From: SVQP01 sp045606685 | Lineage (GTDB): Bacteria; Bacillota; Clostridia; Oscillospirales; CAG-272 | NCBI GenBank assembly: GCA_045606685.1 | Contig: JAZUSJ010000034.1 | Coordinates: 1 to 6,343 of the forward strand | Direction: 5' to 3' | DNA: 6,343 nucleotides | Shown: in pieces, positions 5,248 through 6,343 of the stretch | Position numbering within the stretch: the first letter of the stretch is position 1 | Layout: each line of letters starts with the position of its first letter | Notes under the pieces: generated by a model | What the model saw: the letters and a program-made list of their open reading frames with translations, nothing else | Told to the model about the DNA's origin: nothing | Databases searched by the model: none | Position numbers and translations under genes: made by a program

Positions 5248-6343
5248 CAAATATCCAGATTTACCGCAAATTTTGCGTTTTCTTCGATAAAGATTCGTCT
5301 GGGCTCAACCTTGTCACCCATCAGAAGCGAGAAGGTCTGATCGCAGATCATGGCGTCCTCCATGGTCACGCGCAGAATGGTACGGGTGCTGGGATCCATG
5401 GTGGTCTCCCAAAGCTCCTCGGCATTCATCTCACCAAGACCTTTATATCTGTCGGCTTCGACGTTATTTGTGCCAAGCTCCGCAATGTAAACGTCGCGTT
5501 CAGCGTCCGAAAAAGCGTATTTTTCACCGATTTTTTTACCGCCGCTGCGCTTATAGACCTTGTAAAGCGGGGGCTGTGCTAAATAAATGCGTCCCTGCTT
5601 GATCAGCTCGGGCATGTGGCGGAAGAAGAAGGTCAGCAGCAGAATACGGATATGCGAGCCGTCCACGTCCGCGTCGGCCATGATGATGATCTTGCCGTAT
5701 CTGAGCTTGGTAATATCAAATTCGTCACCGATGCCGCAGCCCAGCGCCTGAATGATGGGAACGAGCGAGGGGTTGGCGTAAACCTTGTCAAGTCTGGTCT
5801 TTTCAACGTTCAGCACCTTACCGCGCAGGGGAAGAATGGCCTGGAAGCGCGAGTTTCGTCCCTGCTTTGCAGAGCCTCCCGCACTGTCTCCCTCTACCAT
5901 GTAGATCTCGGTAAATTCGGTGTTTCTGTCCTGGCAGTCAGCCAGCTTTCCGGGCAGGGAGGAGCCTTCAAAAAGTCCCTTTCTTCTGGCCGTCTCTCTT
6001 GCCTTTCTCGCAGCCTCGCGTGCGCGCGAAGCGGCAAGGGATTTTTCTATGATAATTTTACCGACCGAGGGATTTTCCTCCAGGTATTCGCCAAGCTTGT
6101 TGACCACGGTGTTTTCCACCAGCGTTCTGATCTCGGAGTTGCCCAGCTTTGCCTTGGTCTGGCTTTCAAACTGCGCGTTTTCCAGCTTGACCGAAATGAT
6201 GGCGCAAAGTCCCTCACGCACGTCGTCACCCGAAAGGTTTTTGTCGCTGTCCTTTAAGATGCCGTTTTTACGCGCATAATCGTTGAGAACGCGCGTCAAG
6301 CCCGATTTAAAGCCTGTTTCGTGCGTACCGCCCTCGATGGTGT
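5247..6343 (-). CDS. gyrB: DNA gyrase subunit B, C-terminal part (5' end beyond window)
   Basis: This is the B subunit of DNA gyrase, the ATP-driven type IIA topoisomerase that introduces negative supercoils as a GyrA2B2 tetramer. About 364 codons are present, beginning in the transducer domain at the EGGTHETGF motif and ending at LDI-TGA. The N-terminal GHKL ATPase is off the right edge; family members are about 640 residues. The TOPRIM domain is visible: EGDSAGGSAKQGR (Glu near 5892-5894) and the metal-binding DADVDGSH (near 5650-5675), followed by the conserved QPPLYKV and RYKGLGEMN. There is no large TOPRIM insertion as in Gram-negative GyrB, so it is of the short Firmicutes type. The position equivalent to E. 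coli Lys447 is Arg, which is common in Firmicutes. Its TGA stop shares one base with the start of the kinase gene. ParE is the alternative; the pairing with gyrA downstream and the FESQTKAKLGNSE stretch favour GyrB. Confidence 0.96.
   Translation of the reverse strand, partial: TIEGGTHETGFKSGLTRVLNDYARKNGILKDSDKNLSGDDVREGLCAIISVKLENAQFESQTKAKLGNSEIRTLVENTVVNKLGEYLEENPSVGKIIIEKSLAASRAREAARKARETARRKGLFEGSSLPGKLADCQDRNTEFTEIYMVEGDSAGGSAKQGRNSRFQAILPLRGKVLNVEKTRLDKVYANPSLVPIIQALGCGIGDEFDITKLRYGKIIIMADADVDGSHIRILLLTFFFRHMPELIKQGRIYLAQPPLYKVYKRSGGKKIGEKYAFSDAERDVYIAELGTNNVEADRYKGLGEMNAEELWETTMDPSTRTILRVTMEDAMICDQTFSLLMGDKVEPRRIFIEENAKFAVNLDI

Overview
The window is a tightly packed minus-strand gene cluster from what looks like a member of the Clostridia (Firmicutes). 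In transcription order, right to left, it reads gyrB (3' part only, 5' end off the right edge), a PfkB-family sugar kinase, mreC, mreD, gyrA. The assignment rests on GyrB without the long Gram-negative insert, the GyrA active-site stretch GSVDGDPPAAYRYTEARL, moderately high GC, and strong GA-rich ribosome binding sites. I place it no more finely than class level. No RNA gene, IS element or CRISPR array was seen.

The junctions are unusually tight. gyrB and the kinase overlap by one base (TGATG). Kinase-mreC and mreC-mreD each overlap by four bases (ATGA). mreD and gyrA are separated by 14 bp holding a good Shine-Dalgarno and a GTG start. This points to one translationally coupled mRNA that makes both DNA gyrase subunits and two cell-elongation (elongasome) proteins, with a sugar-phosphate kinase between them. 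gyrB and gyrA are often neighbours in Firmicutes, and mreC/mreD normally sit with mreB. Finding mreCD between the two gyrase genes is the main genomic oddity.

The strongest unexplained signal lies inside the kinase gene. Between about 4778 and 4897 there is a dense cluster of DnaA-box-like 9-mers: one perfect TTATCCACA and four TTTTNCACA. Four boxes (one of them poor) run in the same direction at 12/11/12-bp spacing, two others form an inverted pair, and a 20-bp palindrome with 9-bp arms lies between. I found no other strict match in the window. This suggests a DnaA-binding locus embedded in coding sequence (origin-associated, regulatory or titrating); I see no AT-rich unwinding element or DnaA-trio to make it a confident oriC.

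Other points: GyrA carries Gly at the position equivalent to E. coli Asp87, a classic quinolone-resistance position, and its GyrA box is degenerate. The left 180 bp is non-coding or unresolved. It holds a minus-strand terminator for the operon and a separate hairpin plus T-tract oriented to stop a plus-strand transcript coming from beyond the left edge.
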